DNA of 35,890 nucleotides, taken from assembly GCF_902490045.1 (NCBI RefSeq), contig NZ_CABUCJ010000013.1:1-35890 (forward strand), written 5' to 3'. Source of the DNA: an uncultured Anaerotruncus sp. (GTDB lineage Bacteria; Bacillota; Clostridia; Oscillospirales; Ruminococcaceae). The notes beneath the pieces were generated by a model, which had not been told where the DNA came from, made no database searches, and saw nothing but the letters and a program-made list of their open reading frames with translations. The stretch's first letter is position 1; every line of letters begins with the position of its first letter. The position numbers and the translations under genes are program-made. Positions 20,916 through 31,012 of this stretch are shown here, piece after piece.

Positions 20916-23900
20916 ATGAGAAAGACCAAGCGGATTCTGTCGGCCATGCTGGCCCTGATGCTGACGCTGACCATGTCGATGGGCGGCGCGGTATCGGCCG
21001 CGGATGTGGGAAGCACGGAAATCCGGGCGTCCATCGCGGGCGGAGACCTGACGGAGCCGTCCTTTGTGGGCGGAATGGTTCTTCGCGTCAGGAGCTTCTT
21101 CAGCGCCGGCGCGGACGGCGAGCAGTGGCCCCACGGCGACGCGCTCGCAATGACCGAATATAAAAACGGTCCAGTCAGCAAGGAGTTCAACATTGTTGGA
21201 ACGCCGGCGGGCGCGACCGCCACGGCGAGCGGCGGCTATGACGACCAGGGCCGCCAGATCGTCTCGGTGGAGGTGCTCGGCACGGCGGACGCGGACGGAA
21301 ATATCCCGGTGAGGGCCACCGCGGCCAACCCCGGCGAGGCGACCGTCGTCTACACCATCCGCAAGAGCGGATACAGCCCGGCGACGGTGGAGCAGAAGGT
21401 GCAGGTCTTTGACCAGATGCGCCTTGCCAGCGACGACTTCCCGGAGAAGGACGAGCTGATTTACGCGGGCACCGCGCGCGACTTCACCTATATCGTTTCC
21501 GGTACCAACGGCGATATCCTCACGGAAAACGCCAAGCTGGAGATGTCCGAGATTAACGCGGCCACGCTGGACGCCGCGCCCGGCACCGGACGCGGAACGC
21601 TCAACGCGGTCTCGGCGGTTTACGGCGCGGACGTGTCCCTGACCGCCAGCCGGATCGCGGACGTACCCTATCCGATGTATTTCTATGATGCCTCGGAGGC
21701 GATGGGACATACGATTTCCGTCTCGGATTCCGTTCTGTTCAAGGATTTGAAGTCCTCCCACCATGAGCTGACCGCGGCGCTTTCGGGCGAAAAGGGCAGC
21801 CAGTCGGTTGCGGCGGGCTTCACCTACGGCCAGTTCGCAGACGACCAGTACCTCGAGTTTGCGACCATGCCGAAACAGAATGTGGCGCTCTCGATCGATT
21901 CGATCACCTTCCGCGGGGAGGAGATCGGCATCTCGGAGAGCGGCTTTGCCGTTTCGATCACGAGCGACACCGGCATCGGCAGGCTGACCGTCCCCAAGAC
22001 GGCCGGCGCGGGCGACTATGTCATCCGGCTGCTTGCCTCCCGCCCCAACGCCTATCTGGAGACGCCGCTGACCGTCAACCTCACGGTCGCGCAGGCGCGG
22101 TTCACCGGCGTGGGACTTTCCTACAGCACGGACGATCCGGAAGGCCCCGCCTGGGCGGACGCCGTGGACGGCAAAATCTCCGCCAAATTCAACGCGCGCT
22201 ATGAAAAGGCGTTTGACGTTTCGCTCACCAGCGGCGACGAGCGCCCGAACGGCGTCACCACCTTCGCCGCCTACCGCGCGTCCGGGCTGCCGGAGGGCGC
22301 CTCCTTCGAGGGGAACGTCCTCTCCCTGTCGGGCAAAAACCCGGTGGGCAGCTATCTCATCCCGATCACCCTCTACGACCCGGCGGGCAACTATGCCGAC
22401 GCCGAGCTGGCGCTCACCTATCAGGTGGACAACACCTATACGATCGCGCTGAAGGACGTCACCGGCGATCTTGTCGGGAGCGCCGAGATCGTCAACGGCT
22501 CGGACATCGTCGCGACGGTCCACCTGCCCTATGAGGACGCGACGGGCAGCAACAAGCTGAACCTCGTCTTCTACCAGGACGGCGTGGACGGACGCATGAA
22601 AGCCACGACGGCCACCGCCAAGCTCGCCACCGGCGAGGGCGCCGTCACCGTCAAGAACAACGTCGTCACCATTCCCAGGCGCCTGCCGGTGCTCGCGGAT
22701 GGGGAGACCTATGACCTCGTCACGACGGTCAGCGCCGACAACTACAACGACGCGCAGCTGACGGTCAAGATCATCGTCGACAAGGCGCAGATCACCGTGA
22801 ACGACGTGGCGCGTTCGACCACCAACAGCAGCTATCAGTCGATTGCTCCCGAGGCGGACGGCGAAACCTATCTGGCCGACCAGTTTGCCTACGGGGAGAA
22901 CAAATACTTCCGGATCATCTCCGACTCCAAGAGCAGCGCGCAGTTTACGGCAACCGCGCTTACCTCCGCCGACGAGTCGGACGCCGATCTGCTGGACGCC
23001 TACCTCGTGAAGGAGAGCTTCGCGCAGGGCAAGAGCCTCATCCAGCTGGCGCCCGGGCTCCCCACGGGGGACTATGAGCTGACCCTGACGGGCGAGAGCT
23101 CCTCTTCCGACAAGGGCGGCAACTACGAGACCAAGACGATCGTCATCAAATTCACGGTGGCGAAGTCTCCGCTTCCGGTGGAGATGCAGGTGACCGGGGA
23201 CGGCGTGAAGGCCGGAACCGGCGCGAACAACTTCGTCGTCACCCAAAAGGTCGGGGAGGCCGGCCTCGTCTACACCTACCAGGTGGAGGTCATCGGGCCG
23301 GAGGGCGCGGTTGATTCCGCCGAGGTGGCGCTCGACCCCGCCTCCGCGCAGAAGGGCACCTTCGACCCGGAAACCGGGACGCTGACCATTCCGGCGGACA
23401 CCGAACCGGGCGTCTACACCTTTATCTTTAACGGCACCGACAAGAGCTTCCAGCCCGGCAAGGTCACGCTGGTTGTCACGGTCGGCGACTACGCGCAGAT
23501 CACCAAGATCACCTCCAACACGAGCACCGTCAAGGCGTTCGCGCCGGGCGAGGACGAGAAGGGCTTCGACTTCCGCACCCGCGCGCCGGAGGGGGTCAAG
23601 ACGGTCCTGACCCTCACCAGGGACCCGGCGAACGCCAAGGTGGCCCTCACCGTCACGAACGGCAAGGGTGAAGAGGTCAAGACGATCAAGCTGAACTTGA
23701 CCGGCGACAAGATCGTCGTCCCGGCCAACCAGGCGACGGGAACCTATACCCTGACGATGGAGGTCACCCACGCTTCCCGTTCCTCCAAGACCTACAAGTT
23801 CGACCTGCGGGTCGTGGGCAAGAACGAGATCACCTCGATCCACGACGAGGGAGAGGTCTATTCGACCGTGCCGGTGGACGGCGCGGCCACGCTGGACATC

Positions 23901-26900
23901 GACCTTTCCAAACTGAATGACTTTGACGGCGCGTTCCAGGTCGCCACCAACGAGGGTACGACCCACATCGACGACACGATCGACGTGGAAAACTGCACCC
24001 CCGCCGGCGCAATCACCTGGGACTTTGACACCGACACGCTGAGCGTCGACGTGTCGAAGGCGGGCCGTATCACCGCGGACCTCGTGGTCGACAAGGGCCA
24101 GCCCTCCGAGACGACCACCCGGCTGACGGTCAACGTCATCCCGGCGATTACCGTAACGGATAAATCCGGCGAGCTGACCGTTTCGGACGGCGTCTATACC
24201 GCCGAATCCAAGGCGGGAGAGGGCAACCAGATCACGATCGAGGCGAACCCGTCCGCGGGCTGCACGGTCGAGACGAGCCTCTCCTCCGCGGAGGTTCAGC
24301 AGCTGCTGCAAAACAAAAAGATCACCGTCCTCGGCGATGTGATCACCGTCGCGGGCGACGCGCCCGCCGGCACGGTGGAAATCCCCTTCCGGGTGAGCAG
24401 CGCGGCCGACCGCAACATCACGCTCGGCTCCGGCTTCTCCGTCCGGGTGCAGATCGGCGCGGGCGACATCACCGCCTCGGTCTCCTCCCCGCTGATGGAT
24501 TCGTCCGTCCCGGTGGTGGACAATTCGGCGTCCGTCACCCACGGCTATGGCGCGGATGAGGTCTTCACCATCAGCACCACGCCCGAAACGACCCTGTCGC
24601 TCGTGAGCGAGAGCGTCAACAACCTCATCTTCAACAGCGCGAGCAAGACGATCACCGCCAAGGCCAACCTGGCGGTCGGCACCTACACGCTCCGGCTGAA
24701 GGCCGAGGCACAGTACTACACGCCCTTCGTCTTCGACGTCGTCGTGACGGTCGAGCCCGCCGTCGAGGTGGCGTGGACCGTTACCGGCCCGGACGGCGAG
24801 GAAATTTCTCCCGATAATTCCGGCACCTACCAGCTGCCGGTCAACCGCAGCGAGGGCGGGAGCTTCACGGTTTCGACCGTGCCCGCAAACGCAAAGATCA
24901 CCCGCACCGACAAAAACACGGAGATTTCCTCCGACGACAACAGGACCTTCACCATCCCCGCGAACCTGTCCGGGGACAGCGTGCAGGTGGCGCTCAAGGG
25001 TACGAACAAGAACTACCTCCCGAGCGAAATCACGATCAGCGTCAACCTGGTCAACGACGCGCGGCTGACGCCCATCGCGACGGTCGGCGGCAAGACCTAC
25101 AACGCCGACGCGAACGGCGTCATCTCCGTCACCCTCAAGGATCTGGAGAGGGCCGACCTGTCCACCAACGTGGCGGACGCGGTCATCACCAAGCAGATCG
25201 ACAAGCTGGACGGGTTTGGCATCGCGAATTCCGGCGTCCGCGCCAACGGCGCCAGCGCCGGAACCTATGACTTCCCCTTCAAGGCAACGGCGCAGAACTA
25301 TCTGGACACCGACTTCACCCTGCGCGTGACGATCGACCCGATCGTTGAGTACAAGGTGGACGACGACCAGGATTACGCGGTCGTCACCGAGAAGACCGTT
25401 GAGATCGGCTATGGCGACGGCGCCGAAATCCCGGTGCTCGCAAGGCTCGCCAACGGGGACGACGAGGTCACCCTGTCGGCCGGCTCCACCCCGCTCCACA
25501 CCGCGTGGAAGAACGGCGTCCTGACCGTCCTGCCGACCGCTCCGGCCGGCAGCTATACGGTCAAACTCACGCCCAAGGCGGACGGCGTTTCGATCCCCGA
25601 CGCGCGCCTGACCCTGACGGTCAGGGTTCAGAGCGGCAGGATCGCGGTGGACGCGGCCTCCGACCTGTCGGGCGATCTCCCGAAACAGGAGAGCCAGGAC
25701 GGCGTCGTCTTCACGGCCTCCCACTATGCGGGCGAGACCCAGACGATCACCTTCTCCGACTCGGTCGGCGCGGGCTACAGCTTCACCGGAACGAGCTGGC
25801 CGATGGGCTTCGCGCTCAACGGCAGGGCGCTGACCATCTCCTCCGACGCGCTTGCCGGGGACTATTCGCTCCCCTTCCAGGCGTCGAAGGAAAACTATGA
25901 GCCGACCGCCATCACCCTGCAGGTGACGGTGGCGACCGACGCGTCCTCCTTCTACGACACGACAGTCGCCGTCAACGGCGACGCGCAGCAGGCGTCGTCC
26001 GAACCCTCCGTCGGCACGACGGTCGACAACCGGCGCGTCTACGACATCCAGGTGAAACCCGGGCAGACCGTTTCCGTCACCACCGGCGTGAGCATCGAAG
26101 CCGACGACATGACGGTGGACGCGCCCGCCGGCTGGACGGTCAATAAGATCGATTCCGCCGTCACCTTCATTTTCCCCGAGACGGTCGAACCCGGCGAAAC
26201 CTACACCGTCCTGGTGGACTATCCGCGCAGCGCGAACAACCGCGCGACGCAGGCGGTGGTCAACATGACCGCCGTGGATAAGAGCCAGCTCGCGCAGCCG
26301 GTCATCTCCGGCTACAGCCTGGCGGTCGACCCGGCCGACGAGACGAGCGGCACGGTCACGGTCAGCTGGAACGCGGTGGACGGCGCGGCCTACTACCAGC
26401 TCTACGCCGACGGCGAACTGAAGGTGGAAACCGATTCGACCGGCGCCCAGCTGGGCATTGGCGCGGGCTACACCGGCAGCCTCCCGGCGGTGGACGAGAA
26501 CGCTTCCCTCACGGTGAAGGCGTTCCCGGCCGCGGGCAGCGGCGACGCGGAATCCCCCGCCTCCGCGCCCAAGACCCTGACGATCACCCGCACGGCGCTG
26601 GACGGCGTCCAGTTCACCGGAGCGGTCAACCGCACCCCCGCCGACGGGAAGACGCGCTTCTTCTTCCAGCCCGTCGATAACGCGGACGGTTACGCGGTCA
26701 CCGAGGACGACCAGCCGGTGGCGTCCGCGAACATCCAGACCTCCGCGAGCGGCGGAAAATACTACCTGACCACGACGGCTCCCGGCAGCGAGCTCAAGGT
26801 CGGAATCCGCGCGCTGGCAAAGGCGGGCTCGCTCCTCTACACGGATTCGGCCGCGGAGAGCTTCAAGACCTATCAGGCCGACGCGCTCAAGGATCTGACC

Positions 26901-29900
26901 GTCCAGGTGAACGGGGAAACGATCGGCGGAGACGCCTTCACCGACACCTTCCGGGCGGGCACCCTGACGGCGGCGAAGGAGTACACCGTCGGAGTCGCTG
27001 AGACCGGAGGAACCGTCAGCATCGCGATCACCGCGGGCGACGAGTCCTACGAGGACATGATCAGCAACGAAAAGGTTACGGTCCCGACCGACGTGGAGCC
27101 TGAAACCTATACATTTACGATCACCGCGACCCCGTCCGGCAATTTTGCCGGCATCTATCAGGAGACGGTCAAGACGCTGACGGTCATCGTCACGGAGAAG
27201 GAGTCCTTCGACGTGAGCGGCGTCACCCTCAGCCTTGAGACGCAGTTTACGGCGGACGAGGCGGTCAAGTGGGTCCGCGCCGAGTGGAATGCGGTCCCGA
27301 ACGCGGCAAGCTACGACCTGTTCGTGAACGGCGCGCTGGTCGAGAACACGACGAAGACCGCGGCGACGATTGTTCCCGCAAAGATCAAGGTGGGCGACAC
27401 GGTTTCCGTCGTCGCGAAGGCCCCCGGCTACAACGACAGCACGCCGGTCACGGCGGACTACGCATACGCGCCCGCCAAGCTGGCGGCCCCCGTGGTCACC
27501 TTCGCCTACGACGGCGAAACCGGGGAGCTGACCGCCTCGTGGGAGGCTGTCGAAGGCGCCTACTATTACAGTGTGGAGCCGAACGACGCCTGGGGCAATT
27601 ACAGCAACAACAACCAGGCGCTCTCCGCGACCCGGAACATCAAGAGCGGCACGGAGACCGAATACCCGATCGCCGTCCGGGCGATGGCCAAGAGCGGTTC
27701 GGCGAAGTACGCCGATTCCGACAGGACGGAAGCGGCCTACCAGTATGACCGCCCGACCCTGACGGCCGACACCACGACCACGACGATCAACCACCTGCCC
27801 AGCGAGAACCCGGGCGGAAAGACCTATACGATCAAGGTTGAGCCGGCGGGCGCGCAGATTGCGATCGCCGACAGGACCCCGTCCGTCCCGGGCATCGTGC
27901 CCAACTCGAACGGCACGATCTCCATCTACGACACCGCGGCGGAGACCGATTCCCCGCTCATCTATGACGCGACGGCGACGCTCGACGGCTACCGGCCGCT
28001 GCACTTCCAGATCGCGGTCAACATCCTGCCCGAGCCTCCGAAGGCCACCGCAGCCTTCCAGTACCAGCTGGGCGGCAAGGACGGCGCGTGGACGGATCTC
28101 ACGAACGGACAGACGATCACCGGAACGGAAGGGGAAGCCCTCCTGCTCTATCTCCAGTCGGACAACACCGAATTTAATCCCCAGACGATGATCACGAAGG
28201 ACGAGGGCGGCAGCGCCGACATCAACGCGGCCTCCGCGGGCATCTACGCCCCGGCCGGCAGCCAGGCGGGCAGCGCCTCCTTCACAATTACGACTCCGGA
28301 GAACCAGGTGTTTGAGGAAACCACGCTGCGCTTCACCGTGGAGCTCGCGGAAAAACCCGCGCTCGACCTCTCCGCGATGACGACGGCGTACACCTACAGC
28401 CTCAAGGACGCGCAGCCCGTCTCGTACTCGGCGGTCATCACCGACGAGGTCCAGGCGGCCTATCCGGGCGCGACCGTGGCCTTCAGCGCCGACCCGAGCG
28501 TTCTGAACTACAACGCGAGCAAACTCGAGGGCGAAGAGACTTACACGGTCACCGTCTCGAACGTGGCGGGCCATAAGGACGGCAGCTTCGAGGTCACGAT
28601 CACGGTGGTCGACGACCGCGACACGCTCTCGGTCGACAACTTCAATTTCACCCATCCCTACAAGCAGACCAACGCCCCCTATCCGGTCACGGTCGAGGGC
28701 GCGACGGTGAACGTCACGACCATGCCGCTTCCGGCGGGCTTCAGCTGGAACTCCGATAACAGCACCCTCTACGTGAACAGCGATGCGGAAATCGGGGAGT
28801 ACACCCTCGACGCGACGGCGAGCAAGTCCGGCATGAAGGACGCCTCCTTCCAGATCATCGTGACCGTCACGGATGAGCGGCAGGAGCTGACGATCCTGCT
28901 GGACGGCGTCGCGGTCGGCGCGGAGCCTGTCGAGACGCCCTACGGCAATCGCAAGGACTTTGCGCTGTCGACGGCGGAAAGCCTGACCAACCCGACGATC
29001 GAGCTGACGACGGATGACGAGACCGGAAAGGTCAACTTCAGCAGCGACAGCAAGACCATCGCGATCTACGAGGGCGGCGCCGAGGGCACGACCTATACGG
29101 TCCATGCGAAGATCACCCCGACCGGCGAAGACGCGAAACGCTACAAACCGGCCGAGGCGGACATCACCTTCGTGGTGGGCGCGGCCAAGGAGATCGAAAA
29201 CGTCCCGGCGGACGTTGCGGCGTCCTACTATACGGACGAAACCACTGCAAAAGCCATAACGCTGACGATCCCTGACGACCTGACCCTCAAGAGCCTGGAA
29301 AAGGGCTTTGAGGACGCGGACAACAGGTTCGGCGTCAACGTGAGCAACAAACAGATCGTGTTCACCCCGTCCATGGTGGAGCCCGCGAACTATGGCTTCA
29401 CGGCGACGGTCGGCAAATCCGGCGGTTACGCGGACGCGACCTTCACCGTGACCATCACGGTGAACGAAGCCGCCGCCCGTCCGGGAATCACCCTCAATGA
29501 GTCCACCGACATCAACGTCGACCTCAAGGACTTCCAAGGCGAGACAAAATCCTTCACCACCGGCGACAGCGTCGCGGTGACCCTCAGCGACATCGCGGGC
29601 GAACCGGCCACTGAGCAGATCCGCCTCGAGAACGGCGGCCTGCGCATTGGCGCGGACATCGCCGAGGGCGACTACACGGTGACCGCGACGGCCAACGCCA
29701 CGGGCTACAAGGCGACCCAGGTGACCTTCACCGTCCACGTGGGCGACAGCACGCCCGCGATCACGGTGGTCGAAAAGGACTTCACCTACGAGCGCGGCCA
29801 GTCGCAGAACAGCTTCACCGTGACGACCGAACCGGCCGACGCGACGGTGACCATCACCGACGAGCACTATGACGGCCTCAACGTGAACGGCGCGGAAATC

Positions 29901-30926
29901 AGCGTGGATGCAGCCTGGCTGGGCGACGACGGCACCTACACCTACCAGGCCACCGCGGCGAAGGACGGCTACAAGACCGCAGCCTTCGAGGTGACGGTCA
30001 CGATCACCTCCAAGCCGGATGAGGCGCTCACGATCGACGGGAACGCCTTCAGCGCGAAGCAGAGCGAGGGCGCGTCCTTCACCCTCGGCTTCAACTCCCC
30101 GAACGCCGTGATCGAATCGGACGGCACCACTTGGGACGAAGCGACCATGAAGGAACCCAACCGTCCGACGCTCGACAGGGCGAGCAAGACCATCACCGTG
30201 GGCACGGATACCCCGGCCGGCACCTACACCCTGACCCTCAACGTCACCGGCGGCAGCGGCTACACCGACGGCACCTTCACGGTCACCGTCCGCGTGCAGG
30301 AGGCCAATGCGTTTGAGATCGCGAACCAGCAGATCAGCGTCGAGGTTCCCGAGGGCCAGGCCTACGGCGGCCCGCAGACGATCGACTTCGGCGATGCGGA
30401 CACCGCCGGCATGACCTTCTTCGTGGACCCGACGAACTACGGCGAAAAGATCTTCCTCGGAATGAGCGGCACCAAGGCGCTGGTCTTCCTGACGGACGAC
30501 GCGCCGGAAGGCACCTTCGAGTTCGAGGTGACCGCGCAGAAGGACGGCTTCAGCACCGAATTTACGATCACGCTGGAGGTCACCCGCACGGCGGCAAACA
30601 ACCGGCTGGCGGCCCCCGTCGTCCTGGAGGAGGAGCCGCTTGAGGAGACCCCGCCCGCCGAGGAGGAGCAGAAGCCGGACGACGAGCAGCCCGCGGAGGG
30701 CCAGACTCCCGACGGCGAAGAGACCCCCGGCACGGAGAACCCCGATGGGGAAGAGACTTCCGGCAAGGAGCCAGACAACGACGTCCAGCAGCCTCCGAAG
30801 GAGCAGGACGGTGAGCAGGAGCAGCCCGGGACCGAACCGGACGGGGAGGAAACCAAGCCCGAGGTCGCCCCGCCCCCGGCCAAACCGGAGGAATCCCCCG
30901 CGGACAGCGGCGACACGACCGAATAA
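20916..30926 (+). CDS. Giant secreted multi-Ig-like protein, probable adhesin or matrix protein
   Basis: A 3336-residue protein. Residues 1-29 are a signal peptide (MRKTKRILSAMLALMLTLTM..., cleavage near VSAAD). By eye about 27 divergent modules of 85-120 residues follow, each with the rhythm gtYtltltas..gY..a.f.vtVtV of Ig-like/cadherin-like repeats. Four Fn3-like modules occur in two pairs near 1791-1985 and 2101-2279 (VSWNAVDGAAYYQLYADG; ASWEAVEGAYYYSVEP). Residues 3228-3336 are a Pro/Glu/Asp/Gly tail ending PADSGDTTE, with no LPxTG motif, membrane helix or SLH domain. Only about two cysteines are seen. The start follows AAGGAGG. It lies behind the XRE/small-protein switch without an obvious terminator, and ahead of a second secreted protein gene. 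Ligand and attachment are unknown. Confidence 0.9.
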   Translation: MRKTKRILSAMLALMLTLTMSMGGAVSAADVGSTEIRASIAGGDLTEPSFVGGMVLRVRSFFSAGADGEQWPHGDALAMTEYKNGPVSKEFNIVGTPAGATATASGGYDDQGRQIVSVEVLGTADADGNIPVRATAANPGEATVVYTIRKSGYSPATVEQKVQVFDQMRLASDDFPEKDELIYAGTARDFTYIVSGTNGDILTENAKLEMSEINAATLDAAPGTGRGTLNAVSAVYGADVSLTASRIADVPYPMYFYDASEAMGHTISVSDSVLFKDLKSSHHELTAALSGEKGSQSVAAGFTYGQFADDQYLEFATMPKQNVALSIDSITFRGEEIGISESGFAVSITSDTGIGRLTVPKTAGAGDYVIRLLASRPNAYLETPLTVNLTVAQARFTGVGLSYSTDDPEGPAWADAVDGKISAKFNARYEKAFDVSLTSGDERPNGVTTFAAYRASGLPEGASFEGNVLSLSGKNPVGSYLIPITLYDPAGNYADAELALTYQVDNTYTIALKDVTGDLVGSAEIVNGSDIVATVHLPYEDATGSNKLNLVFYQDGVDGRMKATTATAKLATGEGAVTVKNNVVTIPRRLPVLADGETYDLVTTVSADNYNDAQLTVKIIVDKAQITVNDVARSTTNSSYQSIAPEADGETYLADQFAYGENKYFRIISDSKSSAQFTATALTSADESDADLLDAYLVKESFAQGKSLIQLAPGLPTGDYELTLTGESSSSDKGGNYETKTIVIKFTVAKSPLPVEMQVTGDGVKAGTGANNFVVTQKVGEAGLVYTYQVEVIGPEGAVDSAEVALDPASAQKGTFDPETGTLTIPADTEPGVYTFIFNGTDKSFQPGKVTLVVTVGDYAQITKITSNTSTVKAFAPGEDEKGFDFRTRAPEGVKTVLTLTRDPANAKVALTVTNGKGEEVKTIKLNLTGDKIVVPANQATGTYTLTMEVTHASRSSKTYKFDLRVVGKNEITSIHDEGEVYSTVPVDGAATLDIDLSKLNDFDGAFQVATNEGTTHIDDTIDVENCTPAGAITWDFDTDTLSVDVSKAGRITADLVVDKGQPSETTTRLTVNVIPAITVTDKSGELTVSDGVYTAESKAGEGNQITIEANPSAGCTVETSLSSAEVQQLLQNKKITVLGDVITVAGDAPAGTVEIPFRVSSAADRNITLGSGFSVRVQIGAGDITASVSSPLMDSSVPVVDNSASVTHGYGADEVFTISTTPETTLSLVSESVNNLIFNSASKTITAKANLAVGTYTLRLKAEAQYYTPFVFDVVVTVEPAVEVAWTVTGPDGEEISPDNSGTYQLPVNRSEGGSFTVSTVPANAKITRTDKNTEISSDDNRTFTIPANLSGDSVQVALKGTNKNYLPSEITISVNLVNDARLTPIATVGGKTYNADANGVISVTLKDLERADLSTNVADAVITKQIDKLDGFGIANSGVRANGASAGTYDFPFKATAQNYLDTDFTLRVTIDPIVEYKVDDDQDYAVVTEKTVEIGYGDGAEIPVLARLANGDDEVTLSAGSTPLHTAWKNGVLTVLPTAPAGSYTVKLTPKADGVSIPDARLTLTVRVQSGRIAVDAASDLSGDLPKQESQDGVVFTASHYAGETQTITFSDSVGAGYSFTGTSWPMGFALNGRALTISSDALAGDYSLPFQASKENYEPTAITLQVTVATDASSFYDTTVAVNGDAQQASSEPSVGTTVDNRRVYDIQVKPGQTVSVTTGVSIEADDMTVDAPAGWTVNKIDSAVTFIFPETVEPGETYTVLVDYPRSANNRATQAVVNMTAVDKSQLAQPVISGYSLAVDPADETSGTVTVSWNAVDGAAYYQLYADGELKVETDSTGAQLGIGAGYTGSLPAVDENASLTVKAFPAAGSGDAESPASAPKTLTITRTALDGVQFTGAVNRTPADGKTRFFFQPVDNADGYAVTEDDQPVASANIQTSASGGKYYLTTTAPGSELKVGIRALAKAGSLLYTDSAAESFKTYQADALKDLTVQVNGETIGGDAFTDTFRAGTLTAAKEYTVGVAETGGTVSIAITAGDESYEDMISNEKVTVPTDVEPETYTFTITATPSGNFAGIYQETVKTLTVIVTEKESFDVSGVTLSLETQFTADEAVKWVRAEWNAVPNAASYDLFVNGALVENTTKTAATIVPAKIKVGDTVSVVAKAPGYNDSTPVTADYAYAPAKLAAPVVTFAYDGETGELTASWEAVEGAYYYSVEPNDAWGNYSNNNQALSATRNIKSGTETEYPIAVRAMAKSGSAKYADSDRTEAAYQYDRPTLTADTTTTTINHLPSENPGGKTYTIKVEPAGAQIAIADRTPSVPGIVPNSNGTISIYDTAAETDSPLIYDATATLDGYRPLHFQIAVNILPEPPKATAAFQYQLGGKDGAWTDLTNGQTITGTEGEALLLYLQSDNTEFNPQTMITKDEGGSADINAASAGIYAPAGSQAGSASFTITTPENQVFEETTLRFTVELAEKPALDLSAMTTAYTYSLKDAQPVSYSAVITDEVQAAYPGATVAFSADPSVLNYNASKLEGEETYTVTVSNVAGHKDGSFEVTITVVDDRDTLSVDNFNFTHPYKQTNAPYPVTVEGATVNVTTMPLPAGFSWNSDNSTLYVNSDAEIGEYTLDATASKSGMKDASFQIIVTVTDERQELTILLDGVAVGAEPVETPYGNRKDFALSTAESLTNPTIELTTDDETGKVNFSSDSKTIAIYEGGAEGTTYTVHAKITPTGEDAKRYKPAEADITFVVGAAKEIENVPADVAASYYTDETTAKAITLTIPDDLTLKSLEKGFEDADNRFGVNVSNKQIVFTPSMVEPANYGFTATVGKSGGYADATFTVTITVNEAAARPGITLNESTDINVDLKDFQGETKSFTTGDSVAVTLSDIAGEPATEQIRLENGGLRIGADIAEGDYTVTATANATGYKATQVTFTVHVGDSTPAITVVEKDFTYERGQSQNSFTVTTEPADATVTITDEHYDGLNVNGAEISVDAAWLGDDGTYTYQATAAKDGYKTAAFEVTVTITSKPDEALTIDGNAFSAKQSEGASFTLGFNSPNAVIESDGTTWDEATMKEPNRPTLDRASKTITVGTDTPAGTYTLTLNVTGGSGYTDGTFTVTVRVQEANAFEIANQQISVEVPEGQAYGGPQTIDFGDADTAGMTFFVDPTNYGEKIFLGMSGTKALVFLTDDAPEGTFEFEVTAQKDGFSTEFTITLEVTRTAANNRLAAPVVLEEEPLEETPPAEEEQKPDDEQPAEGQTPDGEETPGTENPDGEETSGKEPDNDVQQPPKEQDGEQEQPGTEPDGEETKPEVAPPPAKPEESPADSGDTTE

Positions 30927-30960
30927 CGCCGGGCAAGGCGGTTTGAATCTTTAGGGAGCC

Positions 30961-30985
30961 GGGGAGGGGGCGCGTCCCCCTCTCC
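30961..30985 (+). other. GC hairpin between the giant gene and the next secreted-protein gene
   Basis: A 10-bp stem (30961-30970 with 30976-30985, one G-T pair) without a T tract. Partial termination or mRNA processing is possible; read-through to the next gene is likely. Confidence 0.5.
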
Positions 30986-31012
30986 GTCCCACAGTAAAAG
31001 GGAGGTATCCCC

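Noticed and set aside
20847..29867. Minus-strand open frame of 3006 codons opposite the giant gene
   Set aside because: It lies in exact codon register with the sense gene and is open only because TTA, CTA and TCA are avoided there. Its translation is an Arg/Asp/Val/Gly-rich string with no domain, signal peptide or ribosome site.
30598..30926. Sortase (LPxTG) anchor at the end of the giant protein
   Set aside because: The tail resembles a wall-spanning region, but no LPxTG-like motif followed by a hydrophobic helix and positive tail exists in this or the neighbouring frames.
20916..30926. CRISPR-like or simple tandem DNA repeats in the giant gene
   Set aside because: The modules are similar in pattern but strongly divergent in sequence; no exact long DNA repeats were noticed by eye.
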